Translations under genes and position numbers: made by a program
Notes under the pieces: model-generated
Told to the model about the DNA's origin: nothing
Database searches by the model: none
What the model saw: the letters and a program-made list of their open reading frames with translations, nothing else
Shown: in pieces, positions 1 through 7,628 of the stretch
Layout: every line of letters starts with the position of its first letter
Position numbering within the stretch: the first letter of the stretch is position 1
Assembly (NCBI GenBank): GCA_964540815.1
Contig: CAZIOH010000134.1
Location: forward strand, 1 to 13,442
Origin: CAZIOH01 sp964540815
Lineage (GTDB): Bacteria; Myxococcota_A; Polyangia; Fen-1088
Length of the DNA stretch: 13,442 nucleotides
Direction: 5' to 3'

Positions 1-127
1 TCGCGGGAAGGGGAGGACCGGACGCGCCTTCGGCGCTCGCGGGAAGGGGAGGACCGGACGCGCCTTCGGCGCTCGCGGGAAGGGGAGGACCGGACGCGCC
101 TTCGGCGCTCGCGGGAAGGGGAGGACC
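1..127. repeat. 36-bp tandem repeat, three full copies plus a partial fourth
   Basis: A 36-bp unit beginning tcgcgggaaggggaggacc is repeated head to tail without change at 1-36, 37-72 and 73-108; the first 19 bases recur at 109-127. Each unit contains the small inverted repeat GCGCC-TTC-GGCGC. There are no spacers, so this is not a CRISPR array. The array runs off the left edge of the window, so its full copy number is unknown. No function can be assigned. Confidence 0.95.
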
Positions 128-203
128 CCTCCCCGCGGGCCCCTCCCGACGGACCGGAGCGCGGGAAGGGGAGGACCCCTCCCCGCGGGCCCCTCCCGAC
201 GGA
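111..203. repeat. Two 43-bp direct repeats with 50-bp period, hairpin-forming
   Basis: The 43 bases at 111-153 recur exactly at 161-203, separated by 7 bases. The left part of this unit is shared with the 36-bp array. Each copy can fold: GGGGAGG-ACC-CCTCCCC at 118-134 (and 168-184), followed by the palindrome CCCGCGGG at 132-139 (and 182-189). The 50-bp period is not a multiple of three, which argues that the array is not maintained as coding sequence. Confidence 0.93.
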
Positions 204-246
204 CGACGAGAGGCGGAGCCGGATCTGCTTCGCGGGTGTCTTCTCC

Positions 247-263
247 GGTTGGCAAAGCCAACC
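247..263. other. Perfect 7-bp hairpin, GGTTGGC-AAA-GCCAACC
   Basis: Positions 247-253 and 257-263 are exact reverse complements around AAA. It lies between the tandem repeats and the SPOR gene promoter. No T tract follows on either strand, so it is not a textbook intrinsic terminator, though it could mark the end of a transcript entering from the left. The stretch around it, 204-357, holds nothing else recognisable; a reading frame that is open through it from a TTG at 249 lies upstream of the promoter and is not supported as coding. Confidence 0.55.
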
Positions 264-357
264 TCCGATCCACCGCATGGACGGCGTGAGCTCGGAGCGC
301 AGACTTCGTCGGACACGAAGGTGGAGTCCGCACCGGTTCCTTCGCGCCCCGCGCGGC

Positions 358-384
358 GGGCGGCGGGCGGGGGGGGGCAGGGGG
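358..384 (+). promoter_or_regulatory. G-rich tract with G-quadruplex potential just upstream of the SPOR gene promoter
   Basis: Four runs of at least three G lie on the plus strand: 358-360, 365-367, 369-377 (nine G) and 380-384 (five G), with loops of 4, 1 and 2 bases. Another GGG is at 390-392. The tract ends 12 bases before the -35 element at 397. Folding into a quadruplex is inferred from the pattern only. Confidence 0.6.
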
Positions 385-396
385 AAGGAGGGAAAC

Positions 397-424
397 TTGA
401 CGGTTGGTGGGTGAGACTTATAAC
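397..424 (+). promoter_or_regulatory. Sigma-70-like promoter of the SPOR-domain gene
   Basis: TTGACG at 397-402 (5 of 6 to the -35 consensus) and TATAAC at 419-424 (5 of 6 to the -10 consensus) are separated by 16 bp. The short AT-rich patch stands out in a very GC-rich background. A start near 431 would give a leader of about 70 nt before the ATG at 501, which has a purine-rich ribosome-binding region at 486-495. The promoter also argues against the longer open frame that begins at TTG 249. Confidence 0.7.
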
Positions 425-433
425 TACATGTAG
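424..433. promoter_or_regulatory. Perfect 10-bp palindrome CTACATGTAG at the promoter start site (possible operator)
   Basis: CTACATGTAG is its own reverse complement. It begins at the last base of the -10 hexamer and covers the expected transcription start. A palindrome here would suit a dimeric repressor. That reading is inferred from position and symmetry; no known operator consensus is matched with certainty. Confidence 0.4.
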
Positions 434-500
434 GGACCATGCTGACAAACCACCGCCCGATCGCGTGTTCGCCATCAAACTCGCAGAAAGAAGACGAAAC

Positions 501-1517
501 ATGAGCCTGCGATACACTGGCGAAGCAACGATGGAGGCACCCGCCCTGCGAGAGGTCGCGCGTGAACGCGAGCGTACAACCGAGCGCGAACGCGAAAGCG
601 AGCGAATATGGAAGGACAAGATCGAGGTTCGACTCGACAACCGCCAGGTGTTCTTCCTCTTCTTTGGCAGCGCGATGGTGGCCTGCATGCTCTTCGTTCT
701 CGGGGTCATCGTCGGCAAGCGCCTCGAGTCGCGCGGACGGGCCGAGACCACCACCACGGTCGACGACCCCCTGGCGGTGCTGGATAGGCTCGGGCCACCC
801 GGGACCCCCGGGAGGGGGCCATCGAGCGGAGCTGGGGCGCCGGCCCCGGTGGCCCACGCAGCCCTCACGTTCCCGAAGACCTTGATCGGTGGGGCGACCC
901 CATCCGGCCGCAACAAGGTGGCGTCGGCCACGCGGGACGAGCGCGCGGCGTCCGCGCGTGCGGCCCGGCCCACCCTGACCGCGACCGGTCCGGGGGTGGG
1001 TCCAGCGCGCATGGTGGTGGCGGTCACCGAGACCCCAGAGCCAGAGTCGTTCCGGACGGGCGCGGCCGGCCCGCCCGCCACGAAGCCCCCGGTCGCCGGG
1101 AAGCCCCCGGCGACTGTGAAGCCCCCGGTGACCGCGAAGCCCGCGATCGCGGCGAGACCTGCGGTGGCACTGAGCTCGCCGTCGCGGCGCACGCAGTCCA
1201 CCGCCGTCGCCGCCGATGGCACGGTCGAGGTCGCAGGCACCGCCCCGCTTCCACTCGACAAGGAGAGCAAGCCTCGCGGCCACTTCCTGTTGCAGCTCAG
1301 CTCGTTCCAGGACCGGACCGAGGCCGAGGCCTTCGCGCGCCGGTTTCCCGGACAGAATGCGTACATCGTGACCTCGGAGCTCCCCGGGAAGGGAACCTGG
1401 TATCGCGTCCGGGTGGGGGACTTCGGGACCATGCAGGAAGCCAGCGTGGCCAAGACCGCCTTCGAGCGCGCGCACAACGTCATCGCCTACGTCGCCGGCA
1501 CCGGCCCCGCGCACTAG
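501..1517 (+). CDS. Membrane-anchored SPOR-domain protein
   Basis: The 338-residue product has a charged Arg/Glu-rich cytoplasmic start (residues 21-35), one membrane helix at about 50-71 (FFLFFGSAMVACMLFVLGVI) followed by VGKR, a long Pro/Ala/Thr-rich periplasmic linker with tandem KPPV/KPPA motifs, and a C-terminal SPOR domain at about 260-332 (HFLLQLSSFQDRTEAEAFAR, then TWYRVRVGDF). SPOR domains bind denuded septal peptidoglycan, so a role at the division site or in envelope remodelling is likely, as for FtsN/DedD-type proteins. The ATG at 501 was chosen because AGAAAGAAGA lies just upstream and a promoter sits at 397-424; ATG 531 is a possible alternative. The linker is low complexity and GC-rich. 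The gene stands alone, with hairpins on its 3' side. The exact orthologue cannot be named. Confidence 0.87.
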   Translation: MSLRYTGEATMEAPALREVARERERTTERERESERIWKDKIEVRLDNRQVFFLFFGSAMVACMLFVLGVIVGKRLESRGRAETTTTVDDPLAVLDRLGPPGTPGRGPSSGAGAPAPVAHAALTFPKTLIGGATPSGRNKVASATRDERAASARAARPTLTATGPGVGPARMVVAVTETPEPESFRTGAAGPPATKPPVAGKPPATVKPPVTAKPAIAARPAVALSSPSRRTQSTAVAADGTVEVAGTAPLPLDKESKPRGHFLLQLSSFQDRTEAEAFARRFPGQNAYIVTSELPGKGTWYRVRVGDFGTMQEASVAKTAFERAHNVIAYVAGTGPAH

Positions 1518-1535
1518 CTATCCCCGCGCGAGGCC

Positions 1536-1559
1536 GGGTCCAAGGTCCGGTCCGGACCC
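1536..1559 (+). terminator. Small hairpin after the SPOR gene (weak terminator candidate)
   Basis: GGGTCC at 1536-1541 pairs with GGACCC at 1554-1559; an alternative tight fold is GGTCCGG-T-CCGGACC at 1544-1558. It starts 18 bases after the stop codon. There is no T-run, only CTAATCC downstream, so it could only be an atypical terminator. Confidence 0.35.
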
Positions 1560-1572
1560 TAATCCCCGTCAT

Positions 1573-1626
1573 CGTGATCGTCCTCGTCCCCCCGGTCGCG
1601 TCCCGTCTTGGACGAGGACGGTCACG
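1573..1626. other. Long near-perfect inverted repeat (17-bp stem, 20-nt loop) upstream of purB
   Basis: The 11 bases CGTCCTCGTCC at 1579-1589 are exactly complementary to GGACGAGGACG at 1610-1620. The stem extends outward through a U-G wobble (1578/1621) and five further pairs, to 1573 and 1626, giving 17 pairs in RNA. It lies 63 bases before the purB start and upstream of the candidate purB promoter, so it is more likely a terminator-like or protein-binding structure than a leader element of purB. No T-run flanks it on either strand. Confidence 0.6.
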
Positions 1627-1648
1627 GCGATTCGATCTCAGGCCCCCG

Positions 1649-1677
1649 TTGAATCACCCTGCGGACTTCGCTAGAAC
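1649..1677 (+). promoter_or_regulatory. Candidate purB-purC promoter giving a very short leader
   Basis: TTGAAT (1649-1654) and TAGAAC (1672-1677) are separated by exactly 17 bp, each matching 4 of 6 consensus bases. Transcription would begin near 1684, about five bases before the purB ATG at 1689. No Shine-Dalgarno sequence is visible before that ATG, which fits a nearly leaderless message. Support comes from spacing and position only. Confidence 0.38.
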
Positions 1678-1688
1678 CTCCGCTCCCG

Positions 1689-3010
<1,322 letters not shown>

Positions 3011-3014
<4 letters not shown>

Positions 3015-3970
3015 TCAGCGACGACATCCTGCGAGCCCAGTTGACCAAGACCCTGGAACGAACCGACCTGCCGAGCCTGGGGGCCAAGTACGAAGGCAAG
3101 GTGCGGGACTGCTACGTGCGCGACGGGCGGCGCACCATCGTGGTCACCGATCGGCTCTCGGCCTTCGACGTGGTGCTCGGGACCATCCCCTTCAAGGGAC
3201 AGGTCCTGAACCAGATGGCGGCCTACTGGTTTCGGGCCACCGAGCACCTGGTGCCGAACCATGTGCTGGCCGTGCCCGATCCCCAGGTGATGGTCGGCGA
3301 GGAATGCAAGATCTTGCCGGTCGAGTTCGTGATGCGCTCCTACCTGACCGGCGTGACCTCGACGTCGATCTGGTCGCATTACCAGCGTGGTATCCGCGAG
3401 TTCTGCGGGCACGCCTTGCCGGATGGGATGCGCAAGAACCAGCGCCTCGAGCGGGCGCTGCTCACCCCGTCGACCAAGGCCGAGCACGGCGCGCACGACG
3501 AGTCGGTGTCGCGGGAGCAGGTCCTGCAAATGGGCTTGCTCACCGCGGCCGAGTTCGACGAGGCCGCCGAGATGTGCGCGCGCCTGTTCGACCACGGTCA
3601 AAAGGTGGCCCTCGGGCGCGGCCTCATCCTGGTCGACACCAAGTACGAGATCGGGCGCCGACACGACGGGACCCTGTGCTTCATCGACGAGATCCACACC
3701 CCCGATTCGTCCCGCTACTGGTACGCCGACGACTACCAGACCCGGTTCGAGCAGGGACAGGAGCCCCGTGGGCTCGACAAGGAGTACGTGCGGCGCACGC
3801 TCGTCGAGCAGGGCTACAAGGGAGAGGGGCCGCCCCCGACCCTGGCGGACGCCGTGCGGGTGGAGGCGGCTCGCCGCTACATCCAGGTCTGCGAGCTCGT
3901 GACCGGACAGGCCTTCGCGCCCGACACCGAGGAGCCTGCCACCCGGATTCGCCGCAACCTCCACATCTGA
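3011..3970 (+). CDS. purC: Phosphoribosylaminoimidazole-succinocarboxamide synthase (SAICAR synthetase)
   Basis: The 319-residue enzyme joins CAIR and aspartate with ATP to give SAICAR, the substrate of the PurB encoded just upstream. Family motifs are intact: YEGKVRDCY (27-35, ATP-binding strand), TDRLSAFD (46-53), LNQMAAYWF (66-74), RSYLTG..STSIW (109-121), LTPSTKAEHGAHDE (151-164), LILVDTKYE (205-213, with the catalytic/metal Asp) and IDEIHTPDSSRYW (225-237). It is the longer, roughly 300-residue type (yeast ADE1-like) and not the 240-residue type of Bacillus. The ATG at 3011 is fixed by the 4-bp overlap with purB and by the aligned N-terminus; the frame stays open upstream only as an overlap with purB. 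The stop is six bases from the stop of the convergent PilZ gene. Confidence 0.97.
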
Positions 3971-3984
3971 TCGGCTTCAGCCGA
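3971..3984. terminator. Small inverted repeat at the convergent purC/PilZ junction (candidate bidirectional terminator)
   Basis: TCGGCT-TC-AGCCGA is a perfect inverted repeat; as RNA it would form at least five pairs with a TTCA loop. It starts directly after the purC stop and includes the last codons of the PilZ gene. No T tract is present. It is the only structure available in the six-base gap. Confidence 0.35.
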
Positions 3985-4855
3985 GGTGATGGTCGGCGCC
4001 GGGATCGCGGTTGGCCGCGGCGGCGGTCTCGTGACTGCCGGACACCGAGGTCATGTCGGTGATGTCGGAGTCCGTGCGGGGCCGCTCGGTCGGGATCGCG
4101 CTGTCGGAGGAGGAGGCCAGCGCGTCCGCCGCCGCGGGCGGGATCGCTCCGCGCGCGTCGCGGGCCGCCAGCTCCGGGCTGGCCTCGGTGGTGCGATACC
4201 GTCCGGTGGCGCGCCGCCTCGTGCCCTGGGAGCCGAGGAAGCGCGGCAGATCGCCGAGCGCCTGTGCCAGGGTGGCCTGGGCGGGGCTCTCGGGCTTGAG
4301 CAGCTCGGATAGATCGTCGTCCGAGCGGGCGCTGCTCATCCAGGTGCGATCGATGAGCGACCGCAGCGTGGTGGGATCGACACCGAGCTCGGCGGCCAGG
4401 TCGACGCCGGTATCGACCACCGGGAGGGCGAGGGTGACCGTCGGGCCGGGGCGGTTGTCGCCGGGCGCTCCGCTCGGGCGCGTCGCCACCCCCGCAACGT
4501 CGCGGGCGGATCCCGCCGGACCGCCCACGGCGGCGAGGGCTTCCTTGTGCTTGAGGATGCGCGCCAGGATCGGCTTGGTGGGGGTGTCGAGGGCGACGAA
4601 TTGCACGCCGATGCCGTGCGGGCGGCCTGGCTCGGCGGGATTGAACTCTCGCACCCAGATCACCTTGCCCTGGCCCGACATCACCACCTGCCCGCCGGCC
4701 AGCTGGATCTCGAAGGGAACCACGGCGCCGACCGGGTGCGGATGCCGGGTCGCCAGAAACACGCCCCCGCGCGTCACGTTGGGCGCGAATTTCTCCACGA
4801 AGACGTCGAGGTCGGCGTAGCGCAGCCGGATTCGGACGGGGTGGTGGGACGTCAC
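3977..4855 (-). CDS. PilZ-domain protein (Myxococcus-type, TIGR02266-like) with long disordered tail
   Basis: The 292-residue product has an N-terminal PilZ-like domain at about 5-105: VRIRLRYADLDVFVEKFAPN, then NVTRGGVFLAT, and KVIWVREFNPAEPGRPHGIG followed by VQF. This pattern is typical of the paralogous PilZ family expanded in Myxococcus. The NxTxxG piece (26-30) corresponds to the (D/N)xSxxG part of the c-di-GMP motif. The RxxxR half is less clear, so binding of c-di-GMP is uncertain. Residues 110-292 are low complexity, Ala/Pro/Thr/Ser-rich, without recognised domains or membrane segments. The start is GTG (4855); an in-frame stop lies about 30 bases upstream and no better start exists. 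It follows tatD on the same strand after 70 bp and may be co-transcribed with it. PilZ proteins usually regulate motility or exopolysaccharide; the target here is unknown. Confidence 0.85.
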   Translation of the reverse strand: MTSHHPVRIRLRYADLDVFVEKFAPNVTRGGVFLATRHPHPVGAVVPFEIQLAGGQVVMSGQGKVIWVREFNPAEPGRPHGIGVQFVALDTPTKPILARILKHKEALAAVGGPAGSARDVAGVATRPSGAPGDNRPGPTVTLALPVVDTGVDLAAELGVDPTTLRSLIDRTWMSSARSDDDLSELLKPESPAQATLAQALGDLPRFLGSQGTRRRATGRYRTTEASPELAARDARGAIPPAAADALASSSDSAIPTERPRTDSDITDMTSVSGSHETAAAANRDPGADHHLG

Positions 4856-4925
4856 GGTCGAAGAACGGAGTATGTGGGCCGAGGCGCCGCACCGTCAACC
4901 GAGGTCTCGGCGCAGGGTCGCGGTT

Positions 4926-5702
4926 TCAGGAGGCCATCCGCGGAAAGACGCGCTCGGTGTTGCGGGTGGTCAGCGCGTCCGCCTCGGCCCGGGGGATGGA
5001 GCGGAGCGCGGCCAGCGTTTCGAGCGTGTGAACGACGAAGGCCGGCTCGTTGCGCTGGCCCCGGTGCGGGATGGGCGCGAGGTAGGGCGCGTCCGTCTCG
5101 ATGAGGATGCGGTCCGCCGGGGCGAAGGCCGCGGCCTCGCGGATGGGGGCCGCGTTCTTGAAGGTCAGGATCCCCGAGAACGACAGGTAGAGGCCGAGAT
5201 CGAGGTAGCGGCGGGCGTCCTCGACGACGCCCGTGAAGCAGTGGATGAGCCCGCCGACGGTGGCCGCTCCTTCCTCGGCGAGGATGGAGGCGGCGTCGGC
5301 GTGGGCGTCCCGGACGTGGGCGATCACCGGGAGTCGGGTGACGCGCGCCAGCCCGATGAACCGGCGGAAGGCGGCGCGTTGAACCTCGCGGGGGGAGTGC
5401 TCGTAGTGGTAGTCGAGTCCGGTCTCGCCGATCCCGATCACCCGCGGCGCCCGCGCCAGGGTCTCGAGCTCGGCCCAGTCACCCTCCTTCATCCTGGCGA
5501 CGTCGTGTGGGTGGATCCCCACGGTCGCGTAGACGTCGGCCTCGCGCTCGGCCAGGGCCACGGACGCGCGCGCCGAGCACAGATCGCGGCCCGAGCCGAC
5601 ACAGATCATCCGCTCGACCCCGGCCGTGCGCGCCCGGGCGATCACCTCCGGGAGATCCGGCTCGAACTCCAGCGAATCGATGTGACAGTGCGAGTCAATC
5701 AT
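4926..5702 (-). CDS. tatD: TatD-family metal-dependent hydrolase (putative DNase)
   Basis: The 258-residue protein has the full TatD metal-site set on a TIM-barrel: SHCHID (His5, His7), GIHPH (62-66), IGETGLDYHYEHS (Glu93), VIAHVRDA (His129), GLIHCFTG (His154) and IETDAPYLAP (Asp204), followed by HRGQRNEP. Known members are Mg-dependent 3'-5' exonucleases on DNA/RNA or D-aminoacyl-tRNA deacylase-like; the precise substrate is not predictable. Length is the usual 255-265. ATG 5702 directly precedes the invariant MIDSHCH start, so the start is secure. A weak TACACT -10-like hexamer lies just upstream (5721-5716 on the minus strand), implying a very short leader. It is divergent from the kinase gene and may share a transcript with the downstream PilZ gene. 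Confidence 0.93.
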   Translation of the reverse strand: MIDSHCHIDSLEFEPDLPEVIARARTAGVERMICVGSGRDLCSARASVALAEREADVYATVGIHPHDVARMKEGDWAELETLARAPRVIGIGETGLDYHYEHSPREVQRAAFRRFIGLARVTRLPVIAHVRDAHADAASILAEEGAATVGGLIHCFTGVVEDARRYLDLGLYLSFSGILTFKNAAPIREAAAFAPADRILIETDAPYLAPIPHRGQRNEPAFVVHTLETLAALRSIPRAEADALTTRNTERVFPRMAS

Positions 5703-5819
5703 GTGCCTGGCGGCCAGTGTAACTCGATGCCCGGTCGCGGCGAGGGAAAGGCGCGGCCGCGGGGGGGCGCCCCGGACACGCGCCTTGGCCCTGGCAGGCC
5801 GGGTCCCGGAGCGGCGTCC

Positions 5820-7316
5820 ATGGCGTCACATCGGGAACGACCCTCAATGTTCACTTGGGTCCTTCCGATGTCACGGGAGTCCATCCGCGTATCTCCGATC
5901 GCAGAGGTCATCGTGTTGCCGAAGCTCGACGAAGAAGAATGTGAAAAAACCCGCGCGCTCGGGCCGCAACAGGCGAGCGCGCTCGCGCAACAAGCGGACC
6001 CGGACGAGCTGCGTCCCGGCACGCAGGCGGGCGCTTATCTGCTCGAGCGTGCCCTCGCGTCCGGCGGCGGCGGCACCGTGTACGAGGCCAAGCACAAGCT
6101 CCTCGGGCGGCGCGCGGCGGTCAAGATCTTGCGGCGGGAGCTCGCCGCCTCGCCCCAGATGGTCAAGCGCTTCCTGCGCGAGGCCCAGGCCGCCAATCTC
6201 ATCAAGCACCCGAACATCGTCGACATCTACGAGTTCGGTGAGCTGCCCGACGGTCGGCCCTTCTACGTCATGGAGCTCTTGCATGGGTCCGACCTGCGCT
6301 CGCTGCTCACCACCCGGGGACGATTCGCCGTCGGTGAGGCCCTCGAGATCCTCGAGCCGGTCTGCTCGGCGCTGGAGGCGGCGCACGCCCACGGGATCAT
6401 CCATCGCGACCTCAAGGCCAGCAACATCCACGTGGAGGAGCGGGAGGGTGGGCGGTTCGTCAAGCTCCTGGACTTCGGGATCGCCAAGCTCGTGCACCCG
6501 GACGCCGACGAGACCGGGCTCACGGTGGCGGGCGCGCGGCTCGGCACCGCCTACACCATGGCCCCCGAGCAGATCCGGGGCGCGGCGGTGGATCAGCGCA
6601 CGGACATCTATGCCCTTGGCGTGGTGCTGTTTCACCTGTTGACCGGGCAGTACCCGTTCCGCGCCGAGCACATGACCGACATCGAGCGCATGCACCTCGA
6701 GACGCCGCCGCCACGGCCGAGCCACCTCGCCTCCTTGCCACCGGCCATCGACGCGGTGGTCTTGCGGGCGATGGAGAAGCAGCCCGATCGCCGCTTTCCG
6801 ACCGTCAAGGCCTTCGCCGCGGCGCTGCGCGAGGCGGCGGGAGGCGCGCGCGCCAAGGCCAACGATTCGGTGGGGCGGGCCATCGCCCTTTACGTGGAGG
6901 TGCGCGTGCCCTCCGATGCCCCCTCGGCCGACAGCGACGAGGTCCTCGACGACGTGTCGGCCTCGCTCGACTGGAGCGAGCAGGCCATGCGCGAGGGGGG
7001 CTGGCAGATCGTGCTCCAGACCGGGAATGCGCTGCTCGGCGCCCGCCTGTTGCCGCCCGGGAACGACGAGCTGCGGGTCGCGATCGCGGATGGTCGGGCC
7101 GCCGCGCAGTGCCTGGCCGACGAGCTCTATCAACGTCCAACCGCCCACCCCGATGTCCACGTGAACATCTGCGTTCACGTCGCCGACGCCGAGACCCGCG
7201 ATTCGAGCGATCTCTCCGGTCGCCCCGAGATCGCCGGTGGCCACATCACGGCCATCGGCGAGTGGGCCCCGCGCGAGAACATCGACGGGGTCTTCCTCTC
7301 CGAACCCGCCCGCTGA
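5820..7316 (+). CDS. Hanks-type Ser/Thr protein kinase with C-terminal degenerate nucleotide-cyclase-like domain
   Basis: The 498-residue cytosolic protein (no membrane helix) carries a complete kinase domain at about 70-340: glycine loop SGGGGTVYEA (81-90), ATP-anchoring Lys102 (AAVKIL), catalytic loop HRDLKASN (Asp197), DFG (Asp218), APE (Glu250) and DIYALGVVLF (262-271). All catalytic residues are present, so it should phosphorylate Ser/Thr. Residues 353-495 resemble a class III adenylate/guanylate cyclase homology domain: EGGWQIVLQTGNALLGARLL aligns with the GG...GD strand pair, PDVHVNICVHVADA with the RIGIHTG strand, and GVFLSEPA with the end strand. Both metal-binding Asp positions are missing (LYVEVRV and TGN), so it would be a regulatory relic. 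This domain call is inferred from pattern. The start is uncertain: ATG 5820 has GGAG eight bases upstream, but GTG 5913 (AGAGG five bases upstream) and ATG 5847/5868 are alternatives that leave the kinase domain intact. Confidence 0.88.
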   Translation: MASHRERPSMFTWVLPMSRESIRVSPIAEVIVLPKLDEEECEKTRALGPQQASALAQQADPDELRPGTQAGAYLLERALASGGGGTVYEAKHKLLGRRAAVKILRRELAASPQMVKRFLREAQAANLIKHPNIVDIYEFGELPDGRPFYVMELLHGSDLRSLLTTRGRFAVGEALEILEPVCSALEAAHAHGIIHRDLKASNIHVEEREGGRFVKLLDFGIAKLVHPDADETGLTVAGARLGTAYTMAPEQIRGAAVDQRTDIYALGVVLFHLLTGQYPFRAEHMTDIERMHLETPPPRPSHLASLPPAIDAVVLRAMEKQPDRRFPTVKAFAAALREAAGGARAKANDSVGRAIALYVEVRVPSDAPSADSDEVLDDVSASLDWSEQAMREGGWQIVLQTGNALLGARLLPPGNDELRVAIADGRAAAQCLADELYQRPTAHPDVHVNICVHVADAETRDSSDLSGRPEIAGGHITAIGEWAPRENIDGVFLSEPAR

Positions 7317-7628
7317 GCCCGGGTCGAGGGCCGGCCCCGAGCCACCGCTCGTGGTGGTCCACCAACTGCGGCCCGCCGGTACCCGCAGCCATGATCGTGA
7401 TCGTCGCCGTGGTCGTTGTCGATCCCGCGATCGTGGCCGTGCACGTGAACGTGATCCCCCCCGTGGGCGTGTGATCGCGAGGGGGGCTCAGGAATCGGCT
7501 TGTGCCTTTGTGCAGCCGTGTCGATCACGTCCACGGGGGACGTTCACGTTCACGTGCACGGCGCCACGATCACGGGTGCGCTCACGACCGCGTTCACGGG
7601 TCTTGACCGGCCGCTCTTGGTCGACGGT
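7317..7628. other. Convergent intergenic region between the kinase and OPT genes
   Basis: These 312 bases separate two stop codons facing each other. The stretch is rich in GATCGTG/CGTGATC/GATCACG heptads and holds the large inverted repeat listed separately. Short open frames run through it: one on the plus strand encoding only Val/Ile runs, and a His/Asp-rich one on the minus strand that continues into the kinase gene. Both come from the repetitive GTGATC-type sequence and have no start signals, so no gene is called. Confidence 0.75.
7429..7571. repeat. Large imperfect inverted repeat, arms of about 50 nt around a 44-nt loop
   Basis: Left arm 7429-7477 and right arm 7522-7571 are reverse complements over about 44 positions. 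The core is an exact 18-bp match (7437-7454 with 7544-7561). It is flanked by an exact 8-bp match (7429-7436 with 7564-7571, 2-nt bulge) and, on the loop side, by matches of 9-10 and 7 bp (7458-7477 with 7522-7539) with small bulges. It could form a cruciform in DNA or one long hairpin in RNA from either strand, and may act as a bidirectional terminator for the two converging genes. Confidence 0.8.

Noticed and set aside
1..203. CRISPR array
   Set aside because: The repeats are directly tandem with no unique spacers.
249..500. N-terminal extension of the SPOR protein from TTG 249
   Set aside because: It would run across a sigma-70-like promoter and a G-rich tract, has no ribosome-binding site and is low complexity; ATG 501 has a purine-rich site.
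1213..1236. TGGCACG sequence inside the SPOR gene as a -24 element
   Set aside because: The correctly spaced -12 position does not contain TTGC and it lies within coding sequence.
4872..5819. Extension of the kinase frame to the left
   Set aside because: It overlaps tatD on the opposite strand, is Gly/Arg-rich shadow sequence, and crosses the divergent intergenic region.
7391..7474. Short Val/Ile-rich plus-strand peptide (MIVIVAVVVV...) as a small membrane protein
   Set aside because: It is again the repeat sequence read in another frame, without a Shine-Dalgarno site; the hydrophobicity follows from GTC/ATC codons.
7175..7534. His/Asp-rich minus-strand open frame (HVHVHGHD, DHGDDHDHG) as a metal-binding protein
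   Set aside because: The His/Asp stretch is the translation of GTGATC-type repeats in the inverted-repeat region, the frame continues into the kinase gene, and there is no ribosome-binding site.
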